A stretch of DNA of 64,000 nucleotides from Archivesica marissinica (Eukaryota; Mollusca; Bivalvia; Venerida; Vesicomyidae): the NCBI GenBank assembly GCA_014843695.1, contig CM026400.1, forward strand, positions 10,421,970 to 10,485,969, given 5' to 3'. Below are positions 16,001-29,139 of this stretch, piece after piece. The number at the start of each line of letters is the position of its first letter. Within the stretch, counting starts at the first letter, position 1. The position numbers and the translations under genes are program-made. The notes below the pieces were generated by a model. That model did no database searches. It was not told the origin of the DNA and was given only the letters and a program-made list of their open reading frames with translations.

Positions 16001-19000
16001 AGCAATATAGAACTTCCATAGTCTGGATTACCTGCCCTGTCACTACGTTATCTAAGGTAGTACACTGAGTAATATAGAACTTCCATAGTCTTTATTACCT
16101 GCCCTGTCACTACTTTATCTAAGATAGTAGTACACTGGACAACATAGAACTTCCATAGTCTGGATTACCTGCCATGTCACTACTTTATCTAAGATAGTAG
16201 TACACTGAGCAACATAGAGCTTCTATAGTCTGGATTACCTGCCCTGTCACTACGTTATCTAAGGTGGTACACTGAGCCTCATAGAACGTCCATATTCTGG
16301 ATTAGCTGCCCTGTCACTACGTTATCTAAGATAGTACACAGAGGAATATAGAACTTCCATAATCTGGATTACTTGCCATGTCACTACGTTATCTAAGATG
16401 ATACATTGAGCAATATATATCTTCAATAGTCTGGATTACATGCCCTGTCATTACGTTTTCTAAGATAGTAGTACACTGAGCAATATAGAACTTCCATTGT
16501 ATGGATTACATGCCCTGTCACTACGTAATCTAAGATAGTAGTACACTGAGCAATATAGAACTTCCATAGTCTGGATTACCTGCCCTGTCACTACGTTAGC
16601 TAAGGCAGTACAATGAGCAACATAGAGCTTCCATTGTCTGGATTACCTGCAATGTCACTACGTTATCTAATATAGTAGTACACTGAGCAATATAGAGCTT
16701 CCATAGTCTGGATTACCTGCCCTTTCACTACGTTATCTAAGGTAGTACACTGAGCAATATAGAACTTCCATAGTCTTTATTACCTGCCCTGTCACTACGT
16801 TATCTAAGATAGTAGTACACTGAGAAATATAGAGCTTCCATTGTCTGGATTACCTGCCCTGTCACTAGGTTTTCTAAGATAGTACACTAAGGAACATAGA
16901 GCTTCCATATTCTGGATTACCTGCCCTGTCACTACGTTATCTAAGATAGTACACTGAGGAACATAGAGCTTTCATAGTCTGAATTACTGCCCGGTCACTA
17001 TGTTATCTAAGATAGTACACTGAGCAATATAGAGCTTCTATTGTCTGGATTATCTGCAATGTCACTACGTTATCTAAGGTAGTAGTACACTGAGCAATAT
17101 AGAGATTCCATAGTCTGGATTACCTGCCCTGTCACTACCTTATCTAAGATAGTACACTGAGCAACACAGAACATCCATAGTCTTGATTACCTGCCCTTTC
17201 ACTACGTTATCTAAGGTAGTACACTGAGCAATATAGAACTTCCATAGTCTAAATTACCTGCCCTGTCACTACGTTATCTAAGATAGTAGTACACTGAACA
17301 ACATAGAACTTTCATAGTCTGGATTACCTGCCCTGTCACTACGTTATCTAATGTAGAACACTGAGCAATATAGAGCTTCCATTGTCTGGATTACCTGCCC
17401 TGTCACTAGGTTTTCTAAGATAGTACACTAAGGAACATAGAGCTTCCATATTCTGGATTATCTGCCAAGTCACTACGTTTTCTAAGATAGTAGTACACTG
17501 AACAACATAGAACTTCCATAGTCTAGATTACCTGCCCTGTCACTACATTACTTAAGATAGTAGTACACTTAACAACATAAAACTTCCATAGTCTGGATTA
17601 CCTGCCCTGTCACTAGGTTTTCTAAGATAGTACACTAAGGAACATAGAGCTTCCATATTCTGGATTACCTGCCATGTCACTACGTTATCTAAGATAGTAG
17701 TACACTGAGAAATATAGAGCTTCCATTGTCTGGATTACCTGCCCTGTCACTAGGTTTTCTAAGATAGTACACTAAGGAACATAGAGCTTCCATATTCTGG
17801 ATTACCTGCCCTGTCACTACGTTATCTAAGATAGTACACTGAGGAACATAGAGCTTTCATAGTCTGAATTACTGCCCGGTCACTATGTTATCTAAGATAG
17901 TACACTGAGCAATATAGAGCTTCTTTTGTCTGGATTATCTGCAATGTCACTACGTTATCTAAGGTAGTAGTACACTGAGCAATATAGAGATTCCATAGTC
18001 TGGATTACCTGCCCTGTCACTACCTTATCTAAGATAGTACACTGAGCAACACAGAACATCCATAGTCTTGATTACCTACCCTTTCACTACGTTATCTAAG
18101 GTAGTACACTGAGCAATATAGAACTTCCATAGTCTAAATTACCTGCCCTGTCACTACGTTATCTAAGATAGTAGTACACTGAACAACATAGATCTTCCAT
18201 AGTCTGGATTACCTGCCCTGTCACTACGTTATCTAATGTAGAACACTGAGCAATATAGAGCTTCCATTGTCTGGATTACCTGCCCTGTCACTAGGTTTTC
18301 TAAGATAGTACACTAAGGAACATAGAGCTTCCATATTCTGGATTATCTGCCAAGTCACTACGTTTTCTAAGATAGTAGTACACTGAACAACATAGAACTT
18401 CCATAGTCTAGATTACCTGCCCTGTCACTACATTATTTAAGATAGTAGTACACTGAACAACATAAAACTTCCATAGTCTGGATTACCTGCCCTGTCACTA
18501 GGTTTTCTAAGATAGTACACTAAGGAACATAGAGCTTCCATATTCTGGATTACCTGCCATGTCACTACGTTATCTAAGATAGTAGTACACTGGACAACAT
18601 AGAACTTCCATAGTCTGGTTTACCTGCCATGTCACTACGTTATCTAAGGTAGTAGTACACTGAGCAACATAGAACTTCCATATTCTGGAGTACCTGCCCT
18701 GTCACTACGGTATATAAGATAGTACACTAAGGAACATAGAGCTTCCATATTCTGGATTACCTGCCCTGTCACTACGTTACCTAAGATAGTACACTGAGCA
18801 ATATTGAGCTTCCATAGTCTGTATTACCTGCAATGTCACTACGTTATCTAAGATAGTAGTACACTGGACAATATAGAACTTCCATAGTATGGATTACCTA
18901 CCCTGTCACTACGTTATCTAAGATAGTACACTGCCCTGTCATTACGTTTCTAAGATAGTAGTACACTGAGCAATATAGAATTTCCAATGTCTGGATTACC

Positions 19001-21297
19001 TGCCCTGTCACTACGTCATCTAAGATAGTAGTACACTGAACAACATAGAACTTCCATAGTCTGGATTACCTGTCATGTCACTACTTTATCTAAGATAGTA
19101 GTACACTGAGCAACATAGAACGTCCATAGTCTGGATTACCTGCCCTGTCACTACGTTATCTAAGATAGTACACTGCCCTGTCATTACGTTACTAAGATAG
19201 TAGTACACTGAACAATATAGAACTTCCATTGTCTGGATTACCTGCCCTGTCACTACGTTATCTAAGATAATAGTACACTGAGCAATATAGAACTTCCATA
19301 GTCTGGATTTCCTGCCGTGTCACTAAGTTATCAAAGATAGTAGTACACTGAGCAATATAGAACTTCCATAATCTGGATTACCTGCCATGTCCCTATGTTA
19401 TCTAAGATAGTAGTACACTGAGCAACATAGAACTTCCATATTCTGGATTACCTGCCCTGTCACTTCGTTATCTAAGATAGTACACTGAGGAACATAGAGC
19501 TTCCATAATCTGGATTACCTGCCCTGTCACTACGTTACCTAAGATAGTACACTGAGCAATATTGAGCTTCCATAGTTTGTATTACCTGCAATGTCACTAC
19601 ATTATCTAAGATAGTAGTACAATGAGCAACAAAGATCTTCCATAGTCTGGATTACCTGCCCTGTCACTACCTTATCTAAGGTAGTACACTGAGCAATATA
19701 GAGCTTCCATTGTCTGGATTACCTGCCGTGTCACTACGTTATCTAAGATAGTACACTAAGGAATATAGAGCTTCCATTGTCTGGATTACCTGCCCTGTCA
19801 CTACGTTATCTAAGATAGTACATTGAGCAATATAGAACTTCCATTGTCTGGATTACCTGCCATGTCATTTCGTTATCAAATGTAGTACACTGAGCAATAT
19901 AGAGCTTCTATTGTATGGATTACCTGCCTTGTCACTACGTTATCAAATGTAGTACACTGAGCAATATAGAGCTTCCATAGTCTGGATTACCTGCCCTGTC
20001 ACTACGTTATCTCAGATAGTACACTGAGCAATATAGAGCTTCCATAGTCTGGATTACCTAACATGTCACTACGTTATCTAAGATAGTACACTGAGCAACA
20101 CAGTACTTCCATAGTCTAGATTACCTGCCCTATCACTACGTTATCTAAGGTAGTACACTGAGCAATATAGAACTTTCATAGTCTGGATTACCTGCCCTGT
20201 CACTACGTTATCTAAGGTTGTACACTGAGCAATATAGAACTTCCATAGTCGGAATTACCTTCCCTGTCACTACGTTATCTAAGGTAGTACACAGAGCAAT
20301 ATAGAACATCAATAATCTGGATTACCTGCCCTGTCACTACGTTATCTAAGATAGTACACTGAGCAATATTGAGCTTCCATAGTCTGTATTACCTGCCCTG
20401 TCACTACGTTATCTAAGATAGTAGTAAAATGAGCAACAATGAACTTCCATTGTCTGGATTACCTGCCAAGTCACTACGTTATCTAAGGTAGTAGTACACT
20501 GAACAATATAGAACTTCCATTGTCTGTATTATCTGCCCTGTTACTACGTTATCTAAGGTAGTACACTGAGCAACAAAGGACTTCCATTGTCTGGATTACC
20601 TGCCCTGTCACTACCTTATCTAAGATAGTACACTGAGCAATATAGAACTTCCATAGTCTGGATTACCTGCCATGTCACTAAGTTATCAAAGGTAGTAGTA
20701 CACTGAGCAATATAGAACTTCCATAGTCTGGATTACCTGCCATGTCACTAAGTTATCAAAGGTAGTAGTACACTGAGCAACAAAGGACTTCCATTGTCTG
20801 GATTACCTGCCCTGTCACTACGTTATCTAAGATAGTACACTGAGCAATATAGAACTTCCATATTCTGGATTACCTGCCATGTCACTAAGTTATCAAAGGT
20901 AGTAGTACACTGAGCAATATAGAACTTCCATAGTCTGGATTACCTGCCATGTCACTAAGTTATCAAAGATAGTAGTACACTGAGCAATATAGAACTCCAT
21001 TGTCTGGATTACCTGCCCTGTCACTACGTTATCTAAGATATTAGTACACTGAGCAATATAGAACTCCATTGTCTGGATTACCTGCCCTGTCACTACGTTA
21101 TCTAAGATAGTAGTACACTGAGCAATATAGAACTTCCATATTCCGGATTACCTGCCATGTCACTACGTTATCCAAGATAGTAGTACACTGAGCAATATAG
21201 AACGTCCATATTCTGGATTACCTGCCATTTTCCTACGTTATCCTAGATAGTAGTACACTGAGCAATATAAAACTTCCATAGTCTGGATTACCTGCCC
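7094..21297. repeat. 67/70-bp satellite-like array
   Basis: About 207 copies of a 67-bp unit. An optional extra GTA makes 70-bp copies. Recognisable cores are CTGGATTACCTGCC, CACTACGTTATCTAAG and GAGCAATATAGAACTTCCAT. Copies differ by scattered substitutions and there is no coding signal. An internal tandem duplication of 885 bp spans 16822-17706 and 17707-18591. Short scrambled copies occur near 14545-14600 and 18930-18960. This is the longest array in the window. Confidence 0.96.
16822..18591. repeat. 885-bp higher-order tandem duplication
   Basis: Within the 67/70-bp array, the block at 16822-17706 is repeated at 17707-18591 with the same order of variant monomers. Markers 885 bp apart include the GAGAAATATAGAGC start (16822 and 17707) and the TTGTCTGGATTATCTGCAAT variant (17041 and 17926). 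Only a few substitutions separate the copies, so the duplication is recent compared with the age of the monomers. Confidence 0.88.
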
Positions 21298-24200
21298 TAC
21301 ACCTAAATGCATCTGATGTCCCACCTCTATTCATCCGAGACACTCAAAATTCCTCTGATGTCCCACCTCTATTCATCCGAGACACTCCTCAATGCCTCTG
21401 AGGTAGCACCTCTATATCTCAGTGACGCTCCTCAATACCTCTGAGGTAGCACCTCTATATCTCAGTGATGCTCCTCAATGCCTTTGAGGTAGCACCTCTA
21501 TATCTCAGTGACGCTCCTCAATACCTCTGAGGTAGCACCTCTATATCTCAGTGACGTTCCTCAATGCATCTGAGGTAACACCTCTATATCTCAGTGAAGC
21601 TCCTCAATGCCTCTGAGGTAGCACCTCTAAATAACAGTGACACTCCTCAATACCTCTCTCTCTGAGTTAGCACCTCTATATCTTAGTGACGATCCTCAAT
21701 ACCTCTGAGGTAACACCTCTATATCTCAGTGACTTTCCTCAATGCCTCTGAGGTAGCACCTCTATATCTCAGTGGCGTTCCTCAATGCTTCTGAGGTAGC
21801 ACCTCTATATCTCAGTGACACTCCTCAATACCTCTGAGGTAGCATCTCTATATCCCAGTGACGCTCCTCAATACCTCTGAGGTAGCACCTCTATATCTCA
21901 GTGACGCTCCTCAATGCCTCTGAGGTAGCACCTCTATATATCAGTGACGTTCCTCAATGCCTCTGAGGTAGCACCTCTATATAACAGTGACTTTCCTCAA
22001 TAGCTCTGAGGTAGCACCTCTATATCTCAGTGACTTTCCTCAATACCTCTGAGGTAGCACATCTATATCTCAGTGACTATCCTCAATGCCTCTGAAATAA
22101 AACACCTCTATATCTCAGTGACTGTCCTCAATGCCTCTGAGATAGCACCTCTATATCTCAGTGACTTTCCTCAATGCCTCTGAGGTAGCACCTCTATATC
22201 TCAGTGACTTATATCAATGCCTCTGAGGTAGCACCTCTATATCTCAGTGACTTTCCTCAATAGCTCTGAGGTAGCACCTCTATATCTCAGTGACGTTCCT
22301 CAATGCTTCTGAGGTAGCACCTCTATATCTCAGTGACTTTCCTCAATGACTCTGAGGTAGCACCTCTATATCTCAGTGACTTTCCTCAACACCTCTGAGG
22401 TAGAACCTCTATATCTCAGTGACTTTCCTCAATACCTCTGAGGTAGCACCTCTATTTCTCAGTGACGTTCCTCAATACCTCTGAGGTAGCACCTCTATAT
22501 CTCAGTGACGCTCCTCAATACATCTGATTTAGCACCTCTATATCTCAGTGACGCTCCTCAATGCCTCTGAGGTAGCACCTCTATATAACAGTGACGCTCC
22601 TCACTGGCTCTGAGGTAGCACCTCTATATAACAGTGAAGCTCCTCAATACCTCTGAGGTAGCACCTCTATATCTCAGTGATGCTCCTCAATGCCTCTGAG
22701 GTAGCACATCTATATCTCAGTGACGCTCCTCACTGCCTCTGAGGTAGCACATCTATATCTCAGTGACGCTCCTCACTGCCTCTGAGGTAGCACCTCTATA
22801 TAACAGTGACTTTTCTCACTGCCTCTGAGGTAGCACCTCTATATAACAGTGACGGTCCTCACTGCCTCTGAGGTAGCACCACTATGTATCAGTGACGCTC
22901 CTCACTGCCTCTGAGGTAGCACCTCTATATCTCAGTGACTTTCCTAAATGCCTCTGAGGTAGCACCTCTATATATCAGTGACGCTCCTCACTGCCTCTGA
23001 GGTAGCACCTCTATATCTCAGTGACTTTCCTAAATGCCTCTGAGGTAGCACCTCTATATATCAGTGACTTTCCTCAATGCCTCTGAGGTAGCACCTCTAT
23101 ATGTCAGTGAATTTCCTCAATACCTCTGAGGTAGCACCTCTATATCTCAGTGACTTTCCTCAATGCGACTGAGGTAGCACCTCTATATCTCAATGACTTT
23201 CCTCATTGCCTCTGTGGTAGCACCTCTATATCTCAGTGACTTTCCTCAATGCCTCTGAGGTAGCACCTCTATATCTCAGTGACTTTCCTCAATGCCTCTG
23301 AGGTAGCACCTCTATATCTCAGTGACTTTCCTCAATGCCTCTGAGGTAGCACCTCTATATCTCAGTGACTTTCCTCAATAGCTCTGAGGTAGCACCTCTA
23401 TATCTCAGTGACGTTCCTCAATGCCTCTGAGGTAGCACCTCTATATCTCAGTGACTTTCCTCAATGCCTCTGAGGTAGCACCTCTATATCTCAGTGTCTT
23501 TCCTCAATACCTCTGAGGTAGCACCTCTATACCTCGGTGACTTTCCTCAATACCTCTGAGGTAGCACCTCTATATCTCAGTGACGCTCCTCAATGCCTCT
23601 GAGGTAGCACCTCTATATAACAATGACGCTCCTCACTGGCTCTGAGGTAGCACCTCTATGTAACAGTGAAGCTCCTCAATACCTCTGAGGTAGCACCTCT
23701 ATATCTCAGTGATGCTCCACAATACCTCTGAGATAGCACATCTATATCTCAGTGACGCTCCTCACTTCCTCTGAGGTAGCACCTATATATCTCAGTGACG
23801 CTCCTCACTGCCTCTGAGGTAGCACCTCTATATAACAGTGACGCTCCTCACTGCCTCTGAGGTAGCACCTCTATATAACAGTGACTTTTCTCACTGCCTC
23901 TGAGGTAGCACCTCTATATAACAGTGACGGTCCTCACTGCCTCTGAGGTAGCACCTCTATATATCAGTGACGCTCCTCACTGCCTCTGAGGTAGCACCTC
24001 TATATCTCAGTGACTTTCCTCAATGCCTCTGAGGTAGCACCTCTATATATCAGTAACATTCCTCAATGCCTCTGAGGTAGCACCTCTATATCTCAGTGAC
24101 TTTCCTCAATACCTCTGAGGTAGCACCTCTATATCTCAGTGAGTTTCCTCAATAGCTCTGAGGTATCACCTCTATATCTCAGTGACTTTCCTCAATGCAT

Positions 24201-25957
24201 CTGAGGTAGCACCTCTATATCTCAGTGACTTTCCTCAATGCCTCTGAGGTAGCACCTCTATATCTCAGTGACTTTCCTCAATGCCTCTGAGGTAGCACGT
24301 CTATATCTCAGTGACTTTCCTCAATAGCTCTGAGGTAGCACGTCTATATCTCAGTGACGTTCCTCAATGCCTCTGAGGTAGCACCTCTATATCTCAGTGA
24401 CTTTCCTCAATGCCTCTGAGGTAGCACCTCTATATCTCAGTGACTTTCCTAAATGCCTCTGAGGTAGCACCTCTATATCTCAGTGACGTTCCTCAATACC
24501 TCTGAGGTAGCACCTCTATATCTCAGTGACTTTCCTCAATACCTCTTAGGTAGCACCTCTATATCTCAGTGACGCTCATCAATGCCTCTGAGGTAGCACC
24601 TCTATATCTCAGTGACGTTCCTCACTGCCTCTGAGGTAGCACCTCTATATAACAGTGACGCTCCTCACTGCCTCTGAGGTAGCACCTCTATATAACAGTG
24701 AAGCTCCTCAATACCACTGAGGTAGCACCTCTATATCTCAGTGATGCTCCTCAATACCTCTGAGGTAGCACCTCTATATCTCAGTGACGCTCCTCACTGC
24801 CTCTGATGTAGCACCTCTATATAACAGTGACGTTCCTCACTGCCTCTGAGGTAGCACCTCTATATAACAGTGACTTTTCTCACTGCCTCTGAGGTAGCAC
24901 CTCTATATAACAGTGACGGTCCTCACTGCCTCTGAGGTAGCACCTCTATATATCAGTGACGCTCCTCACTGCCTCTGAGGTAGCACCTCTATATAACAGT
25001 GACGCTCCTCACTGCCTCTGAGGTAGCACTTCTATATCTCAGTGACTTTCCTCAATGCCTCTGAGGTAGCACCTCTATATCTCAGTGACTTTCCTCAATA
25101 CCTCTGAGGTAGCACCTCTATATCTCAGTGACTTTCCTCAATAGCTCTGAGGTAGCACCTCTATATCTCAGTGAAGCACCTCAATGCCTCTGAGGTAGCA
25201 CCTCTATATCTCAGTGACTTTCCTCACTGCCTCTGAGGTAGCACCTCTATATCTCAGTGACTTTCCTCAATACCTCTGAGGTAGCACCTCTATACCTCAG
25301 TGACTTTCCTCAATACCTCTGAGGTAGCACCTCTATTACTCAGTGACGTTCCTCAATACCTCTGAGGTAGCACCTCTATATCTCAGTGACGCTCCTCAAT
25401 ACCTCTGAGGTAGCACCTCTATATCTCAGTGACGCTCCTCACTGCCTCTGAGGTAGCACCTCTTTATAACAGTGACGCTCCTCACTGCCTCTGAGGTAGC
25501 ACCTCTATATCTCAGTGACGCTCCTCAATACCTCTGAGGTAGCACCTCTATATCTCAGTGACTCTCCTCACTGCCTCTGAGGTAGCACCTCAATATCTCA
25601 GTGACGCTCCTCACTGCCTCTGAGGTAGCACCTCTATATAACAGTGACGCTCCTCACTGCCTCTGAGGTAGCACCTCTATATCTCAGTGACGCTCCTCAA
25701 TACCTCTGAGGTAGCACCTCTATATCTCAGTGACGCTCCTCAATGCCTCGGAGGTAGCACCTCTATATCTCAGTGACGCTCCTCACTGCCTCTGAGGTAG
25801 CACCTCTATATCTCAGTGAAGCTCCTCAATGCCTCTGAGGTAGCACCTCTATATCTCAGTGACGCTCCTCACTGCCTCTGAGGTAGCACTTCTATATAAC
25901 AGTGACGCTCCTCACTGCCTCTGAGGTAGCACTTCTATATAACAGTGACGGTCCTCG
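21298..25957. repeat. 43-bp minisatellite array with higher-order period
   Basis: About 108 copies of a 43-bp unit with the core CCTCTGAGGTAGCACCTCTA followed by a TATCTCAGTGAC or TATAACAGTGAC variant. The first two units (21310-21390) are divergent, with GATGTCCCACC and CATCCGAGACA, as expected at an old array edge. Variant monomers recur about every 24 units: the GAAGCTCCTCA marker lies at 22637, 23669 and 24701, exactly 1032 bp (24 x 43) apart. The array ends at GGTCCTCGGAATG. Confidence 0.95.
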
Positions 25958-26050
25958 GAATGAAGCGGGATCACTAGATTAATATCCGATTGTTGATTGC
26001 CATTAATTTATTATAGCAAGAATAAAGCATACAATAATGTTATAATGTTT

Positions 26051-26090
26051 CATTGACAATATCATTGACAATATCATTGACAATATCATT
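26051..26090. repeat. 12-bp short tandem repeat
   Basis: Slightly more than three copies of CATTGACAATAT in a row. Confidence 0.93.
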
Positions 26091-26099
26091 TCACCTATC

Positions 26100-26290
26100 T
26101 CTTCTACACACATTTATTTTAGCTCGATTATGAAACACAGCATTAAATTGATAGCCTCACCTGGATTTAAGTGTCTTGAATAAGAACACAACCACAGTGG
26201 TTTGGATGGGCTCGACGAACTCGCAACCTCTAGGTTGCACCACGGAGGTTCCACTCATACCTCGTAGTATACGCACAGATACATCTTACT
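26100..26290 (-). mobile_element. Degraded tRNA-derived SINE remnant
   Basis: Read on the minus strand, a tRNA-like box B region (GCGAGTTCGTCGAGCCC) is followed by TTGTGTTCTTATTCAAGACACTT, a degraded form of a motif common in animal SINEs and related non-autonomous elements. It ends with a TGTTTCATAATCG tail at 26124-26150, similar to tails near 31623 and 35842. Box A is not clear and the copy looks old. The family assignment is an inference. Confidence 0.5.
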
Positions 26291-26445
26291 AAGGCTCAAG
26301 GAATGAAAACAATCTGGGATTCATCAATGTTATAACTTAATAACATAAAGTCATGTTCAAAATCACAGGAGCAGGTCACCTATGCTTTTTGAGATGCTAT
26401 ATCATTATTATATACAATATAATTAATTATGATATCATGATTACT

Positions 26446-27640
26446 AATAATAGTACATAATAATAGTACATACTAATAGTACATAATAATAGTACATAAT
26501 AATAGTACATAATAATAGTACATAATAATAGTACATAATAATAGTACATAGCAATAGTACATAAAATAGTACATAGAAATAGTACATAGCAATAGTACAT
26601 AGCAATAGTACATAATAATAGTACATAGAAATAGTACATAGCAATAGTACATAATAATAGTACATAGAAATAGTACATAATAATAGTACATAGCAATAGT
26701 ACATAATAATAGTACGTAATACTACTACATAACAGTACATAGGAATAGTACATAATAATAGTACATAACAGTACATAGGAATAGTACATAATAATAGTAC
26801 ATAATAGTACATAGCAATAGTACATAATAATAGTACATACTAATACATAGGAATAGTACATAATAATAGTACATAATAATAGTACATAGCAATAGTACAT
26901 AGCAATAGTACATAGCAATAGTACATAGCAATAGTACATAGCAATAGTACATAGCAATAGTACATAGCAATAGTACATAGCAATAGTACATACTAATAGT
27001 ACATAATAATACATAGGAATAGTACATAATAATAGTACATAATAATAGTACATAATAGTACATAGGAATAGTACATAATAATAGTGCATAATAATAGTAC
27101 ATAGCAATAGTACATAATAATAGTACGTAATACTACTACATAACAGTACATAGGAATAGTACATAATAATAGTACATAGCAATAGTACATAATAATAGTA
27201 CGTAATACTACTACATAACAGTACATAGGAATAGTACATAATAATAGTACATAACAGTACATAGGAATAGTACATAATAATAGTACATAATAGTACTACA
27301 TAATAGTACATATCAATAGTACATAGCAATAGTACATAATAATAGTACATAACAGTACATAGGAATAGTACATAATAATAGTACATAATAGTACATAGCA
27401 ATAGTACATAGCAATAGTACATAATAGTACATAGCAATAGTACATAATAATAGTACATAATAGTACTACATAATAGTACATAGCAATAGTACATAGCAAT
27501 AGTACATAATAATAGTACATAATAGTACATAGTAGTACATAGCAATAGTACATAGCAATAGTACATAACAATAGTACATAATAATAGTACATAATAATAG
27601 TACATAGCAATAGTACATAATAATAGCATATAATAATAGA
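26446..27640. repeat. 13-bp AT-rich minisatellite
   Basis: About 92 copies of a 13-bp unit with the core AATAGTACATA followed by AT, GC or GG, mixed with shortened 10-bp copies. Three units make 39 bp (13 codons) without a stop, which gives a long spurious minus-strand frame rich in Tyr, Leu and Cys. A variant string with CGTAATACTACTACATAACA recurs at about 26715, 27126 and 27200, showing local block duplication. Confidence 0.95.
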
Positions 27641-27711
27641 TCAGAACATTAGCCTCTAAAACGTGTGACATGCTCCTGTGTTCCAATTGGCTGTGGCACG
27701 TCCACCCCATT
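27641..27711. other. Short unique spacer
   Basis: About 70 bp of non-repetitive sequence between the 13-bp and 21-bp arrays. It contains a CCAATTGGCTG (inverted CCAAT-like) stretch near 27682. Nothing else is recognisable. Confidence 0.6.
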
Positions 27712-28641
27712 ACAGTAGATTACACACGTAGTACAGTATATTAAAGACGTATTACAGTATATTACGCACATATTACAGTATATTACGCACGTGTTACAGT
27801 ATATTACGCACGTGTTATTGTATATTACACACGTGTTACAGTATATTACGCACATATTACAGTATATTACGCACGTGTTATTGTATATTACACACGTGTT
27901 ACAGTATATTACGCACGTGTTACTGTATATTACGCACGTGTTATTGTATATTACGCACGTGTTACAGTATATTACGCACGTGTTACTGTATATTACGTAC
28001 GTGTCACAGTATATTACGCACGTGTTACTGTATATTACGCACGTGTTACAGTATATTACGCACGTGTTATTGTATATTACACACGTGTTACAGTATATTA
28101 CGCACATATTACAGTATATTACGCACGTGTTATTGTATATTACACACGTGTTACAGTATATTACGCACGTGTTACTGTATATTACGCACGTGTTATTGTA
28201 TATTACGCACGTGTTACAGTATATTACGCACGTGTTACAGTATATTACGCACGTGTTACAGTATATTACGCACGTGTTACAGAATATTACGCACGTGTTA
28301 CAGTATATTACGCACGTGTTACAGTATATTACACACGTGTTACAGTATATTACGCACGTGTTACTGTATATTACGCACGTGTTACAGTATATTACACACG
28401 TGTTACAGTATATTACACACGTGTTACAGTATATTACGCACGTGTTACTGTATATTACGCACGTGTTACAGTATATTACGCACGTGTTACAGTATATTAC
28501 GCACGTGTTACAGTATATTACGCACGTGTTACAGTATATTACGCACGTGTTACTGTATATTACGCACGTGTTACAGTATATTACGCACGTGTTACAGTAT
28601 ATTACGCACGTGTTACAGTATATTACGCACGTGTTACAGTA
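27712..28641. repeat. 21-bp minisatellite with a CACGTG E-box in each unit
   Basis: About 44 copies of a 21-bp unit with the core GCACGTGTTACAGTATATTA. Nearly every unit carries the palindrome CACGTG, the canonical E-box bound by MYC/MAX, USF and CLOCK-type bHLH factors. A few units have CACATATT or TACGTGTC instead. The frame is open on both strands because 21 is seven codons. A variant block recurs with a 252-bp (12 x 21) offset: CACATATT units lie at 27851 and 28103. The array lies about 0.5 kb beyond the homeobox stop codon. Function as a binding array is only an inference. Confidence 0.95.
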
Positions 28642-28775
28642 ATGCAATCCAACATAAATAGCTTGTATGTACTTGAAAACTAATATAATCCCACTTTGAC
28701 TAGGATAGTATTTTGTCGATAGGATTTCTCCTTTCCTCCATAACAAATGATATAGCAATTTTAGCTATGCAAGTA
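28642..28775. other. Unique spacer downstream of the homeobox gene
   Basis: Non-repetitive AT-rich sequence between the 21-bp and 22-bp arrays. It may belong to the 3' UTR or 3' flank of the minus-strand homeobox gene. No AATAAA on the minus strand was seen here. Confidence 0.6.
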
Positions 28776-29132
28776 CATTATCAGTTATCATACAAGTACA
28801 TATCAGTTATCAGATCAGTTATCATACAAGTACATATCAGTTATCATACAAGTACATATCAGTTATCATACAAGTACATATCAGTTATCATACAAGTACA
28901 TATCAGTTATCATATCAGTTATCATACAAGTACATATCAGTTATCATACATGTACATTATCAATGATCATACATGTACATTATCAGTAATCATTCAAGTA
29001 CATTATCAGATAACATACATGTGCATGATCAGATAACATACATGTGCATGATCAGTTATCATACATGTACATTATCAGTTATCATACACGTACATTATCA
29101 TCTATCATACATGTACATTATCAGTTATCATG
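28776..29132. repeat. 22-bp tandem repeat abutting the homeobox stop codon
   Basis: About 16 copies of a unit with the core TATCAGTTATCATACA and either AGTACA or TGTACA, including partial copies. The array ends only about 8 bp from the stop codon of the homeobox terminal exon, so the 3' UTR of that gene must begin with it unless the transcript is spliced or ends immediately. In mRNA sense it reads as AU-rich repeats such as TGATAACTGATA. Confidence 0.92.
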
Positions 29133-29139
29133 TAAATTA

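Larger units (their letters stand above)
25958..26445. other. AT-rich spacer with SINE remnant
   Basis: Mostly single-copy AT-rich sequence between the 43-bp and 13-bp arrays. It holds a small 12-bp repeat (26051-26090) and a degraded SINE-like element (about 26100-26290). No coding exon is recognisable. An AATAAA hexamer lies on the minus strand near 26005-26015, too far from the homeobox stop to be assigned to it with confidence. Confidence 0.7.

Noticed and set aside
26427..27710. A 427-codon minus-strand frame rich in Tyr, Cys and Leu
   Set aside because: It is a translation of the 13-bp array: three units equal 13 codons. No start context, domain or splice signal supports it.
27649..28758. 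Long frames on both strands through the 21-bp array
   Set aside because: Seven-codon period from a stop-free 21-bp unit, open in several frames at once. No codon-level bias is visible.
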